A stretch of 64,000 bases of DNA from Clarkia xantiana subsp. parviflora (GCA_036873135.1 JAPTYO010000002.1:47235452-47299451), one strand, 5' to 3'; positions 1-11,322 are shown, numbered from the stretch's first letter. The notes: a model not told the origin generated them from the letters alone. Numbers and translations: made by a program.

Positions 1-191
1 AATTGTTAGCTGAATTTTACAGAAGATTATTGATATATGAAAAAAAAACTTAGGTTTTCCTCTACCCTGCGTCAAATTCTCGGCATTCTTTGAATCAACG
101 AGTTCTTGCGCCCTCTATCATCAAATTCTCGGTATTCCCTTTCGAATCAACGAGTCTTTGATCCGTCTATCCCCGTCACGCTGCATCAGAT

Positions 192-204
192 TGGTATCAG
201 AGCC
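192..204 (+). other. E1 primer-binding site
   Basis: The sequence tggtatcagagcc lies three bases after the 5' LTR end. It is the classic plant PBS complementary to the 3' end of initiator tRNA-Met. Confidence 0.85.
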
Positions 205-218
205 GAAGATTCTGCGCG

Positions 219-431
219 ATGCCGTTCCTTGATTGGCTGGCACCAGATCATACTAGAACTGCTGTTGTTCTTTATAATCCAATTTTTGATGAGTACGTTG
301 AAGATGAAGACGTCACAGCGATGATTGACCATCACTCCAGTTTCTATGATCCTAAATTCATCCTTTCCGCGACCGCCAGGAATGACTTCGAAGGCCTCTT
401 GACCTCCGATTTCGGGTACAAGGCAAACTGA
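219..431 (+). pseudogene. 70-aa ORF inside E1, probable gag remnant
   Basis: A short ORF starts 15 bp after the primer-binding site, where gag starts in LTR elements, and ends before the polypurine-like stretch. It has acidic residues and no zinc knuckle or other recognisable domain. I do not recognise its family. By position it is most likely the residue of a gag N-terminus fused to leftover sequence by internal deletion. It could equally be non-coding. Confidence 0.35.
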
Positions 432-566
432 CCCCAATGTCGGCACCCAGACCACCACGTGAAAAAAATTATGTTGTTGTGGCTAAGTGTGTTCTTCTTC
501 CTACTTCCTATTATTGCCCTTCATTACGCAAGATTTGAGGGCGAATCTTCTCTTCCCCGGAAAGAA

Positions 567-1006
567 TGATGTGGGAGATCTTGAAGTGTCGGATTTTGGC
601 GTGCGAGTACATTAGTTCATGCGTAAACAACGATCTGAGCAAGACCTATAGATATTATGGGGTTTGACGTTTTTAGGTCAAATTCTTTCGTTTAGAGGGT
701 CAAATTTGTTGTTTTATGTTTCTTTCAGTCTTTTTTATAATTTGTTGATTTTGTTTGGGAATTTTTGTTAATTTCGTATTTTGTCTAAGGTTAGGGTTTT
801 TCTTTTCAGTATTTAAGGAATTGTTATCTGAATTTTACAGAAGATTATTGATATATGAAAAAAAACTGAGGTTTTCCTCTACCCTACGTCAAATTCTCGG
901 CATTCTTTGAATCAACGAGTTCTTACGCTCTCTATCATCAAATTCTCGGTATTCCCTTTCGAACCAACGAGTCTTTGATCTATTTATCCTATATCACGCT
1001 GCATCA
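567..1006 (+). repeat. E1 3' LTR
   Basis: It starts TGATGTGGG just after a purine-rich ggaaagaa tract and ends gcatca. Its last 188 bp match positions 1-188 with few changes. A start at 570 (TGTGGG) is also possible. No TSD can be checked because the left end lies outside the window. Confidence 0.7.
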
Positions 1007-3242
1007 ATTTTTACATAATTTTTCTCCATTTAATATTTTAAAATTTTATATTTATTTCCTAGATTTATACATAATTGTTTGTCACTAATTAAATTCATAC
1101 CTCGTAAATAAAATTCCTTCATCCATTTCTATAATAATAATAATTAATATGCGGTCTAATAATTTAAATCAAACGTATATATATCAGTTTATACGATATG
1201 TTATTTTTTTTTTTGGTCTTATATACGATATGTTAACTAATCCTAATAAGTATGTAGTTCCTTTTTTTCATTAATCCTAAAAGATAGTTAATGCGAGAAC
1301 TAAATGCGTTATATAATGTAGGGTATAGCGGTCCCATCATATGTACGTAGCCATACCATATACTACAAAAACAAAACTACATTATTACTGTATAGATATA
1401 GAACAGAAATAAGTTATCCTTTTACTGGTCAAAGTCGACAGGCGGCAGTAGTACTTATGATGAATATATATATCTGTACATCACACGTACAACTGATAAC
1501 TTGTCTGCTGATATCTATCTATCCTGAAAAAGTTAAGACGGACTAATAATAGTCCGTGTGTAGGAGGTTTGTAAATAATAAAGATATATTATATATGGTC
1601 GTATTGTGTTGTATTAAGTTGTTTAGTTATACATCTTTATACAAATTCTTTAATTATATAAATAAAATAAAGAACTTTATTTAGTAAAAAAAAAATATGA
1701 ACTAATATATAAGTAGTTATAAGTTCGTAATAATATTGACAATTGCTAAAAATAACCAACTAATTGAAATTTTAAAATCTATTAAACAAGACTTGTTAAA
1801 AAATTATTGTAAATTAGATTTAGTAACAAATTTTTACCGTGTGTTATGTTGTTATAATTCTTAAATTCCACATTGGGCCGAGTCAAACCCAACGGGCCAA
1901 CAAGAGCAACTATTTTCACAAGTTGGGTTCCATCATAAAACCAATTGGTAATAGGAGGAGGTAACCCACTTGCTTATATAGTGCTATAATATCTTGAACC
2001 CAACCAATGTGGGACACTCATGGTGGAGTTCTCAACAATAATTAAATATGAATACAACACGAAAATTATTATCGAAAATTGTTTGTGTTATCGTCTTCCA
2101 TATACTTATATGAACACGGATTTTTCCGTGTTTCGTGTGAGAATTTGAGAGAAACTCTTATGCTGATATACAACATATATACTGGTAAGTTGAGTAGAGA
2201 TAGACGAAGTAATTATTTTATTTTATTAATATTATTATTAATAAAGGGAGGCAAAATAGTAATTTTGGCACTCGAACAATTACTTAGAAAACTAAATTTT
2301 AGCCAAAAATCTTGTTATACAAATTATTAAAAGTATATGACTGTTGTCTAATAACTAGTAAATATAAAAGTGGAAAATGATGGATCATATCTACCGAAAT
2401 TGAGAAAGATCTCCCTCCGTGTACCATACCACGACCTATTTCGATACAAATCTAAACCAGAGAAGATGAATAGATTACCTGCAACAGAAGCTAGCTAATA
2501 CACTGAAACGCCGCAAATGGAAGCGTTGTGTTGGTGGAAGAGATCATGTAAATAATGGATTGGGAGGAAACCCTAGCTATCAATCAAGATGGTTTGTCTC
2601 TAAATTGGGAGAAAGAGGGTCTTGCTGTATTCTTGATTGGACGGACGACGATGATGATGATGATGATAGTATTAATTAGTGGGAAGAAGTGATTATTAGG
2701 AATGGACGGTGAGTTATTAATCGGTTGATTAATCTAAAAAATATAGTTCAGAGTGGCATCCATCATCTGTTGTTGTTCGTTAGAATTACACAGTTTGGAG
2801 CAATTCTACTTGAACCTGATTATTTGCTGATCTTTAGAATTATGTCTTTTTTAACGCTCTATATAATGGAAAATGAGTCCTCTTAAGAGTCGTATTTTGT
2901 TTCACCAATTTTTTCCTTGTAATACTATTGTAATTTAGGGGTTTTTTAGGGATAAACATGAGTGTTTTAGTTGATTCCTTCGCTAATTAGCTATGTTGTT
3001 TGATTATCGCTTTATGCTCCTATACTTCCCGCATTTTAGTTTGGTCATCTTTTGCCTTTTGAGAAACTTGAATTGCATAATTTGTGTCAAAATGCTTTTT
3101 GTTGTTGGTGTAGGGCGACTTATTTGAATGAGAAAATGATGTGGGCAGCTTCTTGCCTTCCAACGTGTTGTGTGCACATGTGATGCTTCCAAGACTGTGG
3201 TTTATGAAATTAGTCGAAAGTCTTCTCGAAAGTCTTCCAAGA
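1007..3242. other. AT-rich spacer, no gene recognised
   Basis: No ORF with a recognisable domain is present. There is a GAT trinucleotide run at 2649-2667. The segment at about 1850-2036 contains a TATATA element and ends tctcaaca, which looks like a small solo LTR, but I found no matching TSD. Minus-strand sequence at about 2440-2660 has the look of a 5' UTR with a cag/gtaat junction, without any following exon. Confidence 0.5.
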
Positions 3243-3509
3243 CTGGGCACACCCCCGGCTCACCCTTCTTGCAGGCTAGCGAGGAACGAATTACAAGAAG
3301 AAGCGATCAACATACAAGGATCCAACGTCAGTGATCGACAACGAGCGACCATCTTGACGCGCGTGATTCATCATTGGCGCCGTCTGCACGATTTAAACAA
3401 AAAGTCATTGCTCGTCTCCAAGAGCAACATGGCTAGCACATACGTCATTCACGGAAGCTTCTCAAGATGAGGCGCATCGTCCAGTTAAAGAGACATGCAT
3501 ACCTATCAA
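3243..3509 (+). mobile_element. E2: relic of a plus-strand Tat-type element (LTR end, PBS, gag leader)
   Basis: The PBS-like tggcgccgtctg at 3375-3386 follows a CA dinucleotide (3372-3373) and one spacer base. This is exactly the arrangement at the E6 PBS (25589-25591). The preceding 130 bp resemble a Tat U5 region, including a tcttgcagg motif shared with E6. An ATG at about 3430 could be a former gag start. The relic stops where the E3 LTR begins. The left limit of the LTR is not determined. Confidence 0.6.
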
Positions 3510-4063
3510 AGTTGGGATCAAAATGACTTGGCCTTAAATTTCTAGTAGTGAATTTCGAGGTCTCGGCGTGAGCTCACTCTTTTAGGTATCTTTCTCGACC
3601 TCTCGGGTACTTAGTTTCCTTTAGGTGCTTTGTACTAGGCGAGGACCTGAAAATGGATAGGGATGTCCCCAGATTGCACTACGAAACTTAAGTCAGTGAT
3701 GGAGTTAGAAAGAGTATTATCAAGATTGTAAAATGCATATAATGTTTATCTATTTATAGGGAGAGATTACCGACTTCAAATGGCGGCTACCTCTTGGGAG
3801 GGTTTCTGCAGAGTCGGTTTAAGCAGGTGACAAGTAGGTCACCGGTTCATCTTTCCTTAGCTGGGAAGGTTTCCATCTGGCGGTTGAAAGCAGGTCGCCA
3901 CCCGTCCCTTTCTTTAAGAGGAGGGTTTCTTCATGGCGGCTAGAGCAGGTCGCCACATGTCCCTTTCCTTAAGAGGAAGGTTTCTTCAGTGGTGTTTTGG
4001 CTGTCGACTCGACTCGTACCTTAATAGGAGAGCAGTGATTTAGTCGCCTACTTTTGCTAGTCG
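3510..4063 (-). repeat. E3 3' LTR, distal part (U3 to U5), minus strand
   Basis: Read on the minus strand, this is the continuation of the LTR that starts at 23267; the E4 copia insertion separates the two parts. A minus-strand TATAAATA lies at 3751-3758. The end at 3510-3516 (minus ...CCCAACT) mirrors the LTR start TGTTGGG, with the final A changed. The rejoined LTR would be about 690 bp, close to E6's 710-731 bp. The TSD agtcg at 4059-4063 belongs to E4. Confidence 0.65.
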
Positions 4064-4634
4064 TGTTAGCATATGGTGACGTGGCGCCGTAAATGATATC
4101 CTGTTAATATTAAGGCTTTTACCTAAGACAGTTGGGTAAATGTCACATTAGGTTAACTGGGTTCGACCCAATTCCTAATTGACATGGGAGGCCCAAAATT
4201 GGGCCTCCCTCCTTTAATAGGTTCGGCCGAACCCTATACCACATTGGTTGGAGTGGACTTTTGTCCACTCCACCAATCCTATATATAGGGGAGTCTCCTA
4301 AGGGGTTTTACACATCAAGTAATTCATAAGTCCCTCCATTGACTTGAGAGAAACCCTCTCACCCTTAGTTGAATATTTCGGCACCATCATAATTAGACCG
4401 AGGTTCTGTCCCCGTTGAAGAATCGATCAGAGGATTTGCTGTGGAGCTTATATCGCGTAGGACTTCTTCACACGAAGAGCTTGTACGGGTTCCGACCGGA
4501 GGATCAGAACTCCCTCCATATCGTTCTTGGGCAGGAAAACTATTGAGGTATGTGTACATTATTCCGCTGCGTAATTAGTTTACTTGCATGTACAAGTTTA
4601 GCATTCCGTAGTATTACGTCCCCGTAATCCAACA
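4064..4634 (+). repeat. E4 5' LTR
   Basis: 571 bp, TGTTAG...CCAACA, with a TATATA box at 4280-4285. It carries a 30-40 bp segment around 4555-4590, bounded by tgtaca direct repeats, that is missing from the right LTR. Confidence 0.9.
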
Positions 4635-4635
4635 G

Positions 4636-4649
4636 TGCTATTAGAGCCT
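4636..4649 (+). other. E4 primer-binding site (mutated)
   Basis: tgctattagagcc directly follows the LTR and matches the plant initiator-tRNA-Met PBS tggtatcagagcc except at two positions. Confidence 0.7.
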
Positions 4650-5815
4650 GTGTTAGGAGTTCTTAAATTTTTTATAAACTGATGTTCTTGAAATTTTTAT
4701 AAAATCCGAAATTTTTATAAAATCCGAAATTTTTGTTCATCAATACCGAAATTTTTTGACTAAATTTCATGTTTTGATCCTTAAAAACTTAAAATTCGCG
4801 GAGCTTACATGTTTTATAGATCAATGCCGAAATTCATGTTTAAATTTAAGTTTGATGATCATAATCTTCAAGAACACGATGAGGTTTATCAAGAACAGAT
4901 TTTGGATTCATGATCAAGATAGATTTAGATCTTAAAATTTGACAATTTTTCCAACTAAACATGTTCTTGGCCGAAACTCTAGTAGCATATTAGGTAAAAA
5001 AAAAAAAATCTTGGTCACCAAGTATTAAAAATTCGGCCAAAATTTTTGTAGAAATAGGTTGCCATATTTTAATTTTAATTAAAGGTAACAATATATCTAT
5101 AAGTTGGAAAATATGGATAGGTTCTAAATATAATATTGCAATAGATCTTAGCTATCAATGTATATAGATAAAGATAGGGTTAATATATATTGATAGATTA
5201 AGTTGCCTAAAAGATTGAGAAAATATGTTGTCTGTATATATATATATAATCCCTAAACATATATTTGACAATAATAAATATATATATATAATGTGTGCCG
5301 AATATTTTATATATATATATATATTGTTGATTGATTTACATCTTAAAGATCGAATCTTGACAATATTTATATATATATTTATATATGTACCGACTTTTAT
5401 ATATATATTAGTAATATTGGAAATTATTTTACATGTTTAATATTTCTTGGTGGCTAAGTTAAGTTTTTAGTGGATTTTAAAACTCTACTTAGCCCACAAG
5501 ATATATTTCGGCCGAACTCTTTTGGGTTTATTAGGGTCTGTCCAATTGTTAAACCAGAGCGGATTAACCAATCCGGGTTTTCTTAATAGGGTGGACCTTT
5601 TTGGGTCGGGTCAAACCGGAGCAATTAAATAGAACCTAACCTAACCGGTTTTGAGTGTTGAACCGAACTACAATCTTATTTTATTGAACCGTTTCGGACC
5701 AAACCAGATTTTTAAATCGGACCAACTTGAATCGGATTTTTAACTGGACCGAACAAACTTTGTAAATTTTCGGAAATTTTAAAATGTTCAATAAAATAGG
5801 ATGTCAGAATTTTTA
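4650..5815. other. E4 leader, AT-rich, no gene
   Basis: Untranslated leader with runs of (TA)n between about 5230 and 5420 and a short direct repeat (aaatttttataaaatccg) near 4700-4730. No coding signal is seen. Confidence 0.5.
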
Positions 5816-6611
5816 GGGCTTATAAGTCTTTTGGTACCCTATGTTTGCCCACTTTTGGCTTTTTGTACCACATGTTTGATTTTGCTTATTTTTGGTACCA
5901 TACGTTTGCCAATTGTATACTTTTGGTCGGACCGTTAGTTGACCGTCAGTTTGACCGTTAAATAGTCACATGACTTGCACATGCCTAGCCCCAAATTTTG
6001 ATTTTGTTCAATTTAGTCCTCGAATTTTTTGTCATAACTTTTTATTTTCGCAATTTAGCCCTTAAACATTTCAACCGAACCCTAGGACTAAATTGACATA
6101 ACCATGGTTCGACCCATGGCTAGGTCGGACCATGGCTAGGGTCGCCGGACCCGGGCAACCCTAACCATGGTCCGACCTAACCATGGGTCGAACCATGGCT
6201 AGGTGGACCCAATTGCTAAATTGACCTAGCCATGGTCCGACCCATGGCTAGGGCGGACCATGGATAGGGTCGCTCGGGTCCGGCAACCCTAGCCATGGTC
6301 CGACCTAACCATGAGTCGAACCATTGCTAGGTCAATTTAGTCCTAGGGTGTGGTTGAAAATGTTTAAGGGCTAAATTGCAAAAATAAAAAGTTAGGATAA
6401 AAAATTTGACTAAATTGAATAAAAACAAAATTTGGGGGCTATGCATGTGCAAGTCACATGACTATTTAACGGTCAAACTGACGGTCAACTAACGATCAGA
6501 CCAAAAGTATACAATTGTCAAACCTATGGTACCAAAAATAGGCAAAATCAAACATGTGATACCAAAAGCCAAAAGTGGACAAACATAGGGTACCAAATGA
6601 CCTATAAACCC
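5816..6611. mobile_element. Mutator-like MITE with very long terminal inverted repeats
   Basis: The two halves are near-perfect reverse complements over some 250-300 bp each. The ends read GGGCTTATAAGTC (left) and, reverse-complemented, GGGTTTATAGGTC (right), both running into a shared ggtaccctatgtttg block. Flanks are aattttta (5808-5815) and aattttttta (6612-6621), compatible with a Mutator-type TSD of 8-10 bp with T-run slippage. The centre (about 6090-6330) holds repeated ccatggctagg-like motifs that are themselves palindromic. No transposase is encoded. It sits in the E4 leader, so it is younger than E4. Confidence 0.82.
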
Positions 6612-7529
6612 AATTTTTTTAAATCCAAAACGTTTTCGAACTTTAAAATTAGTCTAAACAGTGCTCTTAGGGTTTGTGTTTTTAACACGTTTTCGGGTAA
6701 ACCCCTAATGTCTGGTTACGATTATGGGGATGGATCTCGGATATGCATGTTTTTGGGACTGGATTAAATTAGCGGGCTAAATTGCAATTGTTTACTTTCT
6801 GCAACATATATTAGAAATGTCGTCTTGACTTCGTCAAGCTAGCTGGATAATATATTGCGAGCATTGAACTCTGGGATTTAAATATATGGTTTGCGCAATA
6901 GGATAGACATGCTATGCTGATTGAAAGTGCCTAGAATACATGTCTATAAATTTTGCATGATTGATTGTAAGCATAAATTGCAAAACAGCCCCCAATATTT
7001 TCAAAACGTTTTCAAAACCGAAAATTCCGGTCGCCTATTATGCATAATGTGTGCGGAAGTTGCATGTTTTGACACGCATGCTAGAATGTTCAGGACTGAA
7101 AGCATGTGATAATTTACTTTACGTAGAATTATGTATGCTAGGAACATTAGACGCATGACGCGTAAGCATGTAGTTTAGTTTGTTCGATGTTTATGGTGTG
7201 ATATAGTGTTATGCATGCGTAAAATTATCGGATAATATTTTTTTTTAAATCAAAAGGGCCTTGGGAAAGCCAAGATCGGGTATGCTTATTTGAAAATTCT
7301 CGTTCCGGTAATTTGCAATATAATAACCGTTTTTAAAAGACTGATCTATTGGATTGAAAACGACAATAGTGTGAACTCTTTCACAACACCCCCTGCCCTC
7401 GGTTTACTAGGGGTGGGTTGCTTTAGTGGCTGAAGGATCACTATTTGCCGTATTCCATCTTAGTAGATAATCCGATGTTTGCAACTCTGTCAAAATGTTG
7501 TTGTCTTCCTAACTTTACATGATTGCCAA
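6612..7529. other. E4 internal sequence, no gene
   Basis: Rest of the E4 leader. No ORF with recognisable domain is seen, and no repeat structure beyond AT-rich stretches. Confidence 0.45.
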
Positions 7530-7709
7530 TATGTTAGTTTTCATGGTTGGGTCGGTACGCTTTATAAACCATGCAATCTAGATGGTATGGATTATGAGGC
7601 ATGGAGTGAAATGGTAAGAGAACGTCTTATAGCATGCGATAAACACGGCTGTGTCATGGCTATAAGAAGAAAGATGTTGGTGCCTCCGGACTGCAACCTA
7701 GTTCCTTGA
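7530..7709 (+). pseudogene. E4 gag fragment (copia type)
   Basis: A short reading frame contains the pattern LDGMDYEAWSEMVRERL, which fits the 'substrate-like' N-terminus of copia gag (usual form LDGxNYxxWxxxMxxxL). It lies where gag should begin and is truncated by a stop at 7707-7709. E5 then interrupts the element 116 bp further on. The rest of gag, protease and integrase was not found on the far side of E5. Identification rests on one motif. Confidence 0.5.
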
Positions 7710-7825
7710 ACCGGGGATATAGGCTTGGGAGATAAAAGGGCTTGCAAAGTGATATTGGCAGCCTTGGACAAAGAGGTTGCAAATACTTCACGCTCAATTA
7801 TTCTGCTGTTCAGCTTTGGGCCGCC

Positions 7826-8779
7826 TGTTGCGTCCGGATGAACTAAGTCGTGGGGACGCGTCTATTCGCGTGGTTGTGCGGGCCTTTGTAACCCTTCCGT
7901 TGGGAGGAGGTTGGGCCACTGACGAGTGTTCAGGCTTGCTCCCGTACGAAGTCTGTGTCTCGGTATGGTTGTGACTCGGCAAGGTTGTGACTCGGCGAGG
8001 TTGTGACCCGGCAAGGTTGTGACCCGGCAAGGTTGTGACTCGGCAAGGTTGTGACCCGGCGAGGCTGTGACCCGGCAAGGTTGTGACCCGGCAAGGTTGT
8101 GACTCGGCAAGGTTGTGACCCGGCAAGGTTGTGACCCGGCAAGGTTGTGACCCGGCAAGGTTGTGACTCGGGCGTCGGATCCTGCACAAAGGACCAATCC
8201 TAGCACGGAGAGGGGGGGTGGTGTAGCGGAGCCCTCTCCGATGCTTAAGTCACTATAGTGGCAAAAAGGTAATTTCTAGAGAGAGAGAATTTCTAGAGAG
8301 AAGTCAGAGCTCAAAATACCAAAGTTGGGCAAATGAGAGAATGTGTCAAAATGGGTGGCCAAGACCTCCTATTTATAGGCTTTCTTGGGACCGGACCCGG
8401 TTTTAGAGCGGTTTGATGACGGTTCAAGATCATGCGGTAACCGTCATCCATATTGGTAATGTGCGAACTTGACTTCTCTACACGCAACGGTAATCGCGGA
8501 TACGGTAGTCGCGCGGTACCCGTAAGGTAATCCAGACCTCGTCGAATTTGGGCAATTCGGCGAGGTCCGGATTGCCGCGCAACCCGGACCTCCGGATTGC
8601 GAGCAACCCGGACCTCCGAGTTGCTTTATGCAACCCGGAGGTCCGGTCCGGACGCGCGTAAAGGCGCTTCCGGACCGTTTTGATACCGTGGGAGATGTTT
8701 TTAAACCGAGATGTAATTTTCGACACGTTTACGAGGCCCGAAATATAAACACGAACCCGAATTGGACATTTATCCATCA
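7826..8779 (-). repeat. E5 3' LTR (954 bp)
   Basis: Minus-strand TGATGG...GCAACA. A minus-strand TATAAAT box is the complement of 8371-8377. A 16-bp minisatellite (7959-8166) lies in the transcribed half and inverted GC-rich motifs lie in U3 (about 8565-8655). Confidence 0.93.
7959..8166. repeat. 16-bp minisatellite in E5 3' LTR, 13 units
   Basis: The unit is (c/c,t)cggcaaggttgtga, 16 bp, thirteen times without interruption; the first unit is degenerate. Because 16 is not a multiple of three and the minus strand lacks stop codons in any phase, three overlapping minus-strand ORFs appear here. They are artefacts of the repeat. Confidence 0.95.
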
Positions 8780-8796
8780 CTTGCCCCCGAGTCAAG
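8780..8796 (-). other. E5 polypurine tract
   Basis: The complement reads CTTGACTCGGGGGCAAG, directly 5' of the 3' LTR start TGATGG on the minus strand. E6 has the same GGGGGCAA core at 34984-34994. Confidence 0.8.
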
Positions 8797-10200
8797 TAAC
8801 GGTTTAGAACCTTTCTTGACTCTATTTTAAGTTAGGATATTTGTCCAATTTGAGTTTGACGCTAACCTTTCGGTTTTGATCGTTGGTCGGACGCAAGCAT
8901 CTTGATTTCGTCTGTCGCTTGATTTTCCGGCCGGATGGCTTTGTTTCCTAACATCATGGTTAGTGCAATCGGAAATGAATATGCGCGGATATGATTATCG
9001 TCGGAGACATGAGCAAAAGGTAATGTGCTATGCGATCATGTATCTATCCATATGCGTACATAAGTAAAAGTCATGGCAAGATTGTAATTACGCAATGCAA
9101 GAAGTAGAAATCGTATGCTTCTAAAATGACTAAGTGATTACCGAATCATGAATTATGTGATTGCAACATACGAGTATAGTAATGGACTTGATACGTGCAA
9201 TGTCAAGACATGTATAGGAATAGATATTTTAGAAGGAGAGGGTAGAGTATACCGTAGGGGCTTAGTCTTGAGTGTAGGTAAACTAATCCTTTGATCCTTA
9301 TCCACAAAGCATCTCTTTGGGATTAGTAAATACACACATCCCCATTTATCCTTCCAGCATCCTAGGAATTCATCATTCCACTCCCTTTGCAGGTAATTCA
9401 TTCATCCTTTCCCGAAATTGCTTTTGTGTGCAAAATTTCTTTGCCGTCGTGGAGCTTAGATACGTTTTGACAGTTTCGAGTCTGATTTTTGGCTTTTTTT
9501 TGGAAGTTGACACCACCATTCGACTCGATTCGTCGCAAGGATTCCAGCGCCGCCTTCGGAGCCGCCAGAAGCCTCCGCACGCGCCCTCACGCGCCGCCGC
9601 AAGTGGAGCGGCTTCGCCGGCGCGTGTGGCCCACGCGCCGCCTTCCCGGGCTCGCCTCGTTTCGGTCCACACCTTTCCGGAATCGTCTCGAAGAGGGGAG
9701 TCCATTGGAATACCTTTCGTCACGTTTTGAGGTACTTTGGAAACTAGAATTCTTAGGACAGCTTCGACTTGAATGTCGATGTCACCGTGTTGTTGCTTGT
9801 TTAAGTCGTTTTTCGTTGTCGATATGTGGGACTGCTTGTTGATGTTTATACGTCGAGTAATTGCTGATTGATTGCCATCATTATCGTCGTTTGTCCATAA
9901 TTTAGGCGATTTTCCATTTCCATGGGTGTTTTGATGTAGAATTCCCCGTATCTTCGCGTAGAAGTTTTTTAGTCGATATGCATGATTTTCCTTCTTGGTG
10001 GGTTTTTGGTTGACGGGGATTGCCCAATAACTTTAGGCGTAGTCACTTGTCGTCTTGATGCCTTAGAGAAAAATTTCCCTTAAGCGTTGCCACGTTCGAT
10101 CCTTACGGCTTGTCGCGTTAATTCCACCGTTTGCATGATAGCTCCTTAAGACGTTAGTCCTTTCTATGGTACATACCAACTATACTATGCGCGTGGAACT
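8797..10200. other. E5 interior next to 3' LTR, with a GC-rich island
   Basis: Mostly anonymous sequence. Between about 9530 and 9690 the composition jumps to strongly GC-rich, with alanine/arginine-type codons on either strand, followed by a possible splice donor (gaggtactt at about 9730). ORFs of 116-137 aa overlap it on both strands and I recognise none. It could be a captured host exon or the remains of an antisense gene such as those of E3 and E6, which begin at the same place relative to the LTR. Neither is proven. Confidence 0.4.
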
Positions 10201-10318
10201 TGGCTACGTGCGTTGACTTTTTGATACGTGCGTTGACTTTTGATACGCGCGTTGACTTTTTATACGCGCGTTGACTTTTTATACGCGCGTTGACTTTTGA
10301 TACGCGCGTTGACCTCGA
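10201..10318. repeat. 19-20 bp tandem repeat (tacgcgcgttgactttt)
   Basis: About six units of tacg(c/t)gcgttgactttt(g/t)a. The core acgcgcgt is a palindrome and reappears in the larger array at 10856. Confidence 0.85.
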
Positions 10319-10496
10319 TAGTTGAGCGTCAGGTATAGACTGTTGGTTATTACCTGCAAGTATGCTAAAACACTTAGGAAATATTTAAACGATATCTAAT
10401 GCTTGTTACCATAGATGTCGTTGTATGAGCTTTGCCGATGAGCGTCGTAGGTGTGCTTAAGGGGCATGGCTACTCGTTGTATGCAATCCATCTTTG

Positions 10497-10855
10497 TTGA
10501 CATGTATGTGCGTACATGGCAATACTTAGAAAATATTCTCCCCTTGTCGACATGCATCCTCGTCGACATGTATGTACGTACATGGAAACACTTAGAAGAT
10601 ATTTTCTCCTTGTTGACATGCAACCTTGTCGACATGTATGTACGTACATGGAAACACTTAGAAAATATTCTCCCATTGTCGACATGCATCCTCGTCGACA
10701 TGCATGTACGTACATGGAAACACTTAGAAAATATTCTCCCCTTGTCGACATGTATCCTCGTCGACATGCATGTATGTACATGGAAACACTTAGAAAATAT
10801 TTTCTACTTGTCGACATGCATCCTCGTCGACATGTATGTACGTACATGGGAACAT
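10497..10855. repeat. 66-bp tandem repeat, about 5.5 units
   Basis: The landmark catgg recurs at 10515, 10581, 10647, 10713, 10779 and 10845, a strict 66-bp spacing. Each unit carries cgacatg and gtacgtac motifs. Since 66 is a multiple of three the frame stays open, producing a long but probably meaningless ORF. Confidence 0.92.
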
Positions 10856-11322
10856 GATACGCGCGTTAACTTTGATACGCGCATTGATGTTGATATGCGC
10901 GTTAACCTTGATACGCGCGTTGATGCTGATATGCGCGTTAACCTTGATACGCGTATTGATGTTGATACGCGCGTTAACCTTGATACGCGCGTTGATGTTG
11001 ATACGCGCGTTAACCTTGATACGCGCGTTGATGTTGATATGCGCGTTAACCTTGATACGCGCGTTGATGTTGATACGCGCGTTAACCTTGATACGCGCGT
11101 TGATGTTGATATGCGCGTTAACCTTGATACGCGCATTGATGTTGATACGCGCGTTAACTTTGATACGCGTATTGATGTTGATATGCGCGTTAACCTTGAT
11201 ACGCGCGTTGATGTTGATACGTGCGTTAACCTTGATACGCGCGTTGATGTTGATACGCGCGTTAACCTTGATACGCGCGTTGATGTTGATACGCGCGTTA
11301 ACCTTGATACGCGCATTGATCT
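10856..11322. repeat. 36-bp higher-order repeat of two 18-bp units, 13 copies
   Basis: Alternating gatacgcgcgttaacctt and gatacgcgcgttgatgtt units give a 36-bp dimer repeated about thirteen times, with occasional g/a changes in the acgcgcgt core. Together with the 66-bp array upstream it forms a 308-codon plus-strand frame, and there are 170-237-codon frames on the minus strand. The even repeat length explains them. Confidence 0.95.

Larger units (their letters stand above)
1..1006 (+). mobile_element. E1: very short LTR retrotransposon, 5' end cut by the window
   Basis: Positions 1-188 are repeated at 819-1006. Both copies end in gcatca. The first copy is followed two bases later by a tRNA-iMet primer-binding site, and a purine-rich stretch precedes the second copy. 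The window therefore starts inside the 5' LTR and ends the element at the close of the 3' LTR. The internal region is only about 380 bp and encodes no polymerase. This is the size class of TRIM-like or heavily deleted non-autonomous elements, although an LTR of about 440 bp is long for a TRIM. Sequence just before the 3' LTR resembles the degraded end of a Ty3 polyprotein, so derivation from an autonomous parent by internal deletion is my inference. Confidence 0.8.

Noticed and set aside
7794..8206. Three overlapping minus-strand ORFs of 85-131 codons
   Set aside because: Produced by the 16-bp LTR minisatellite, which lacks stops in every phase.
10856..11322. Regularly spaced repeats resembling a CRISPR array
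   Set aside because: The two 18-bp units alternate directly with no unique spacers, inside a plant retrotransposon.
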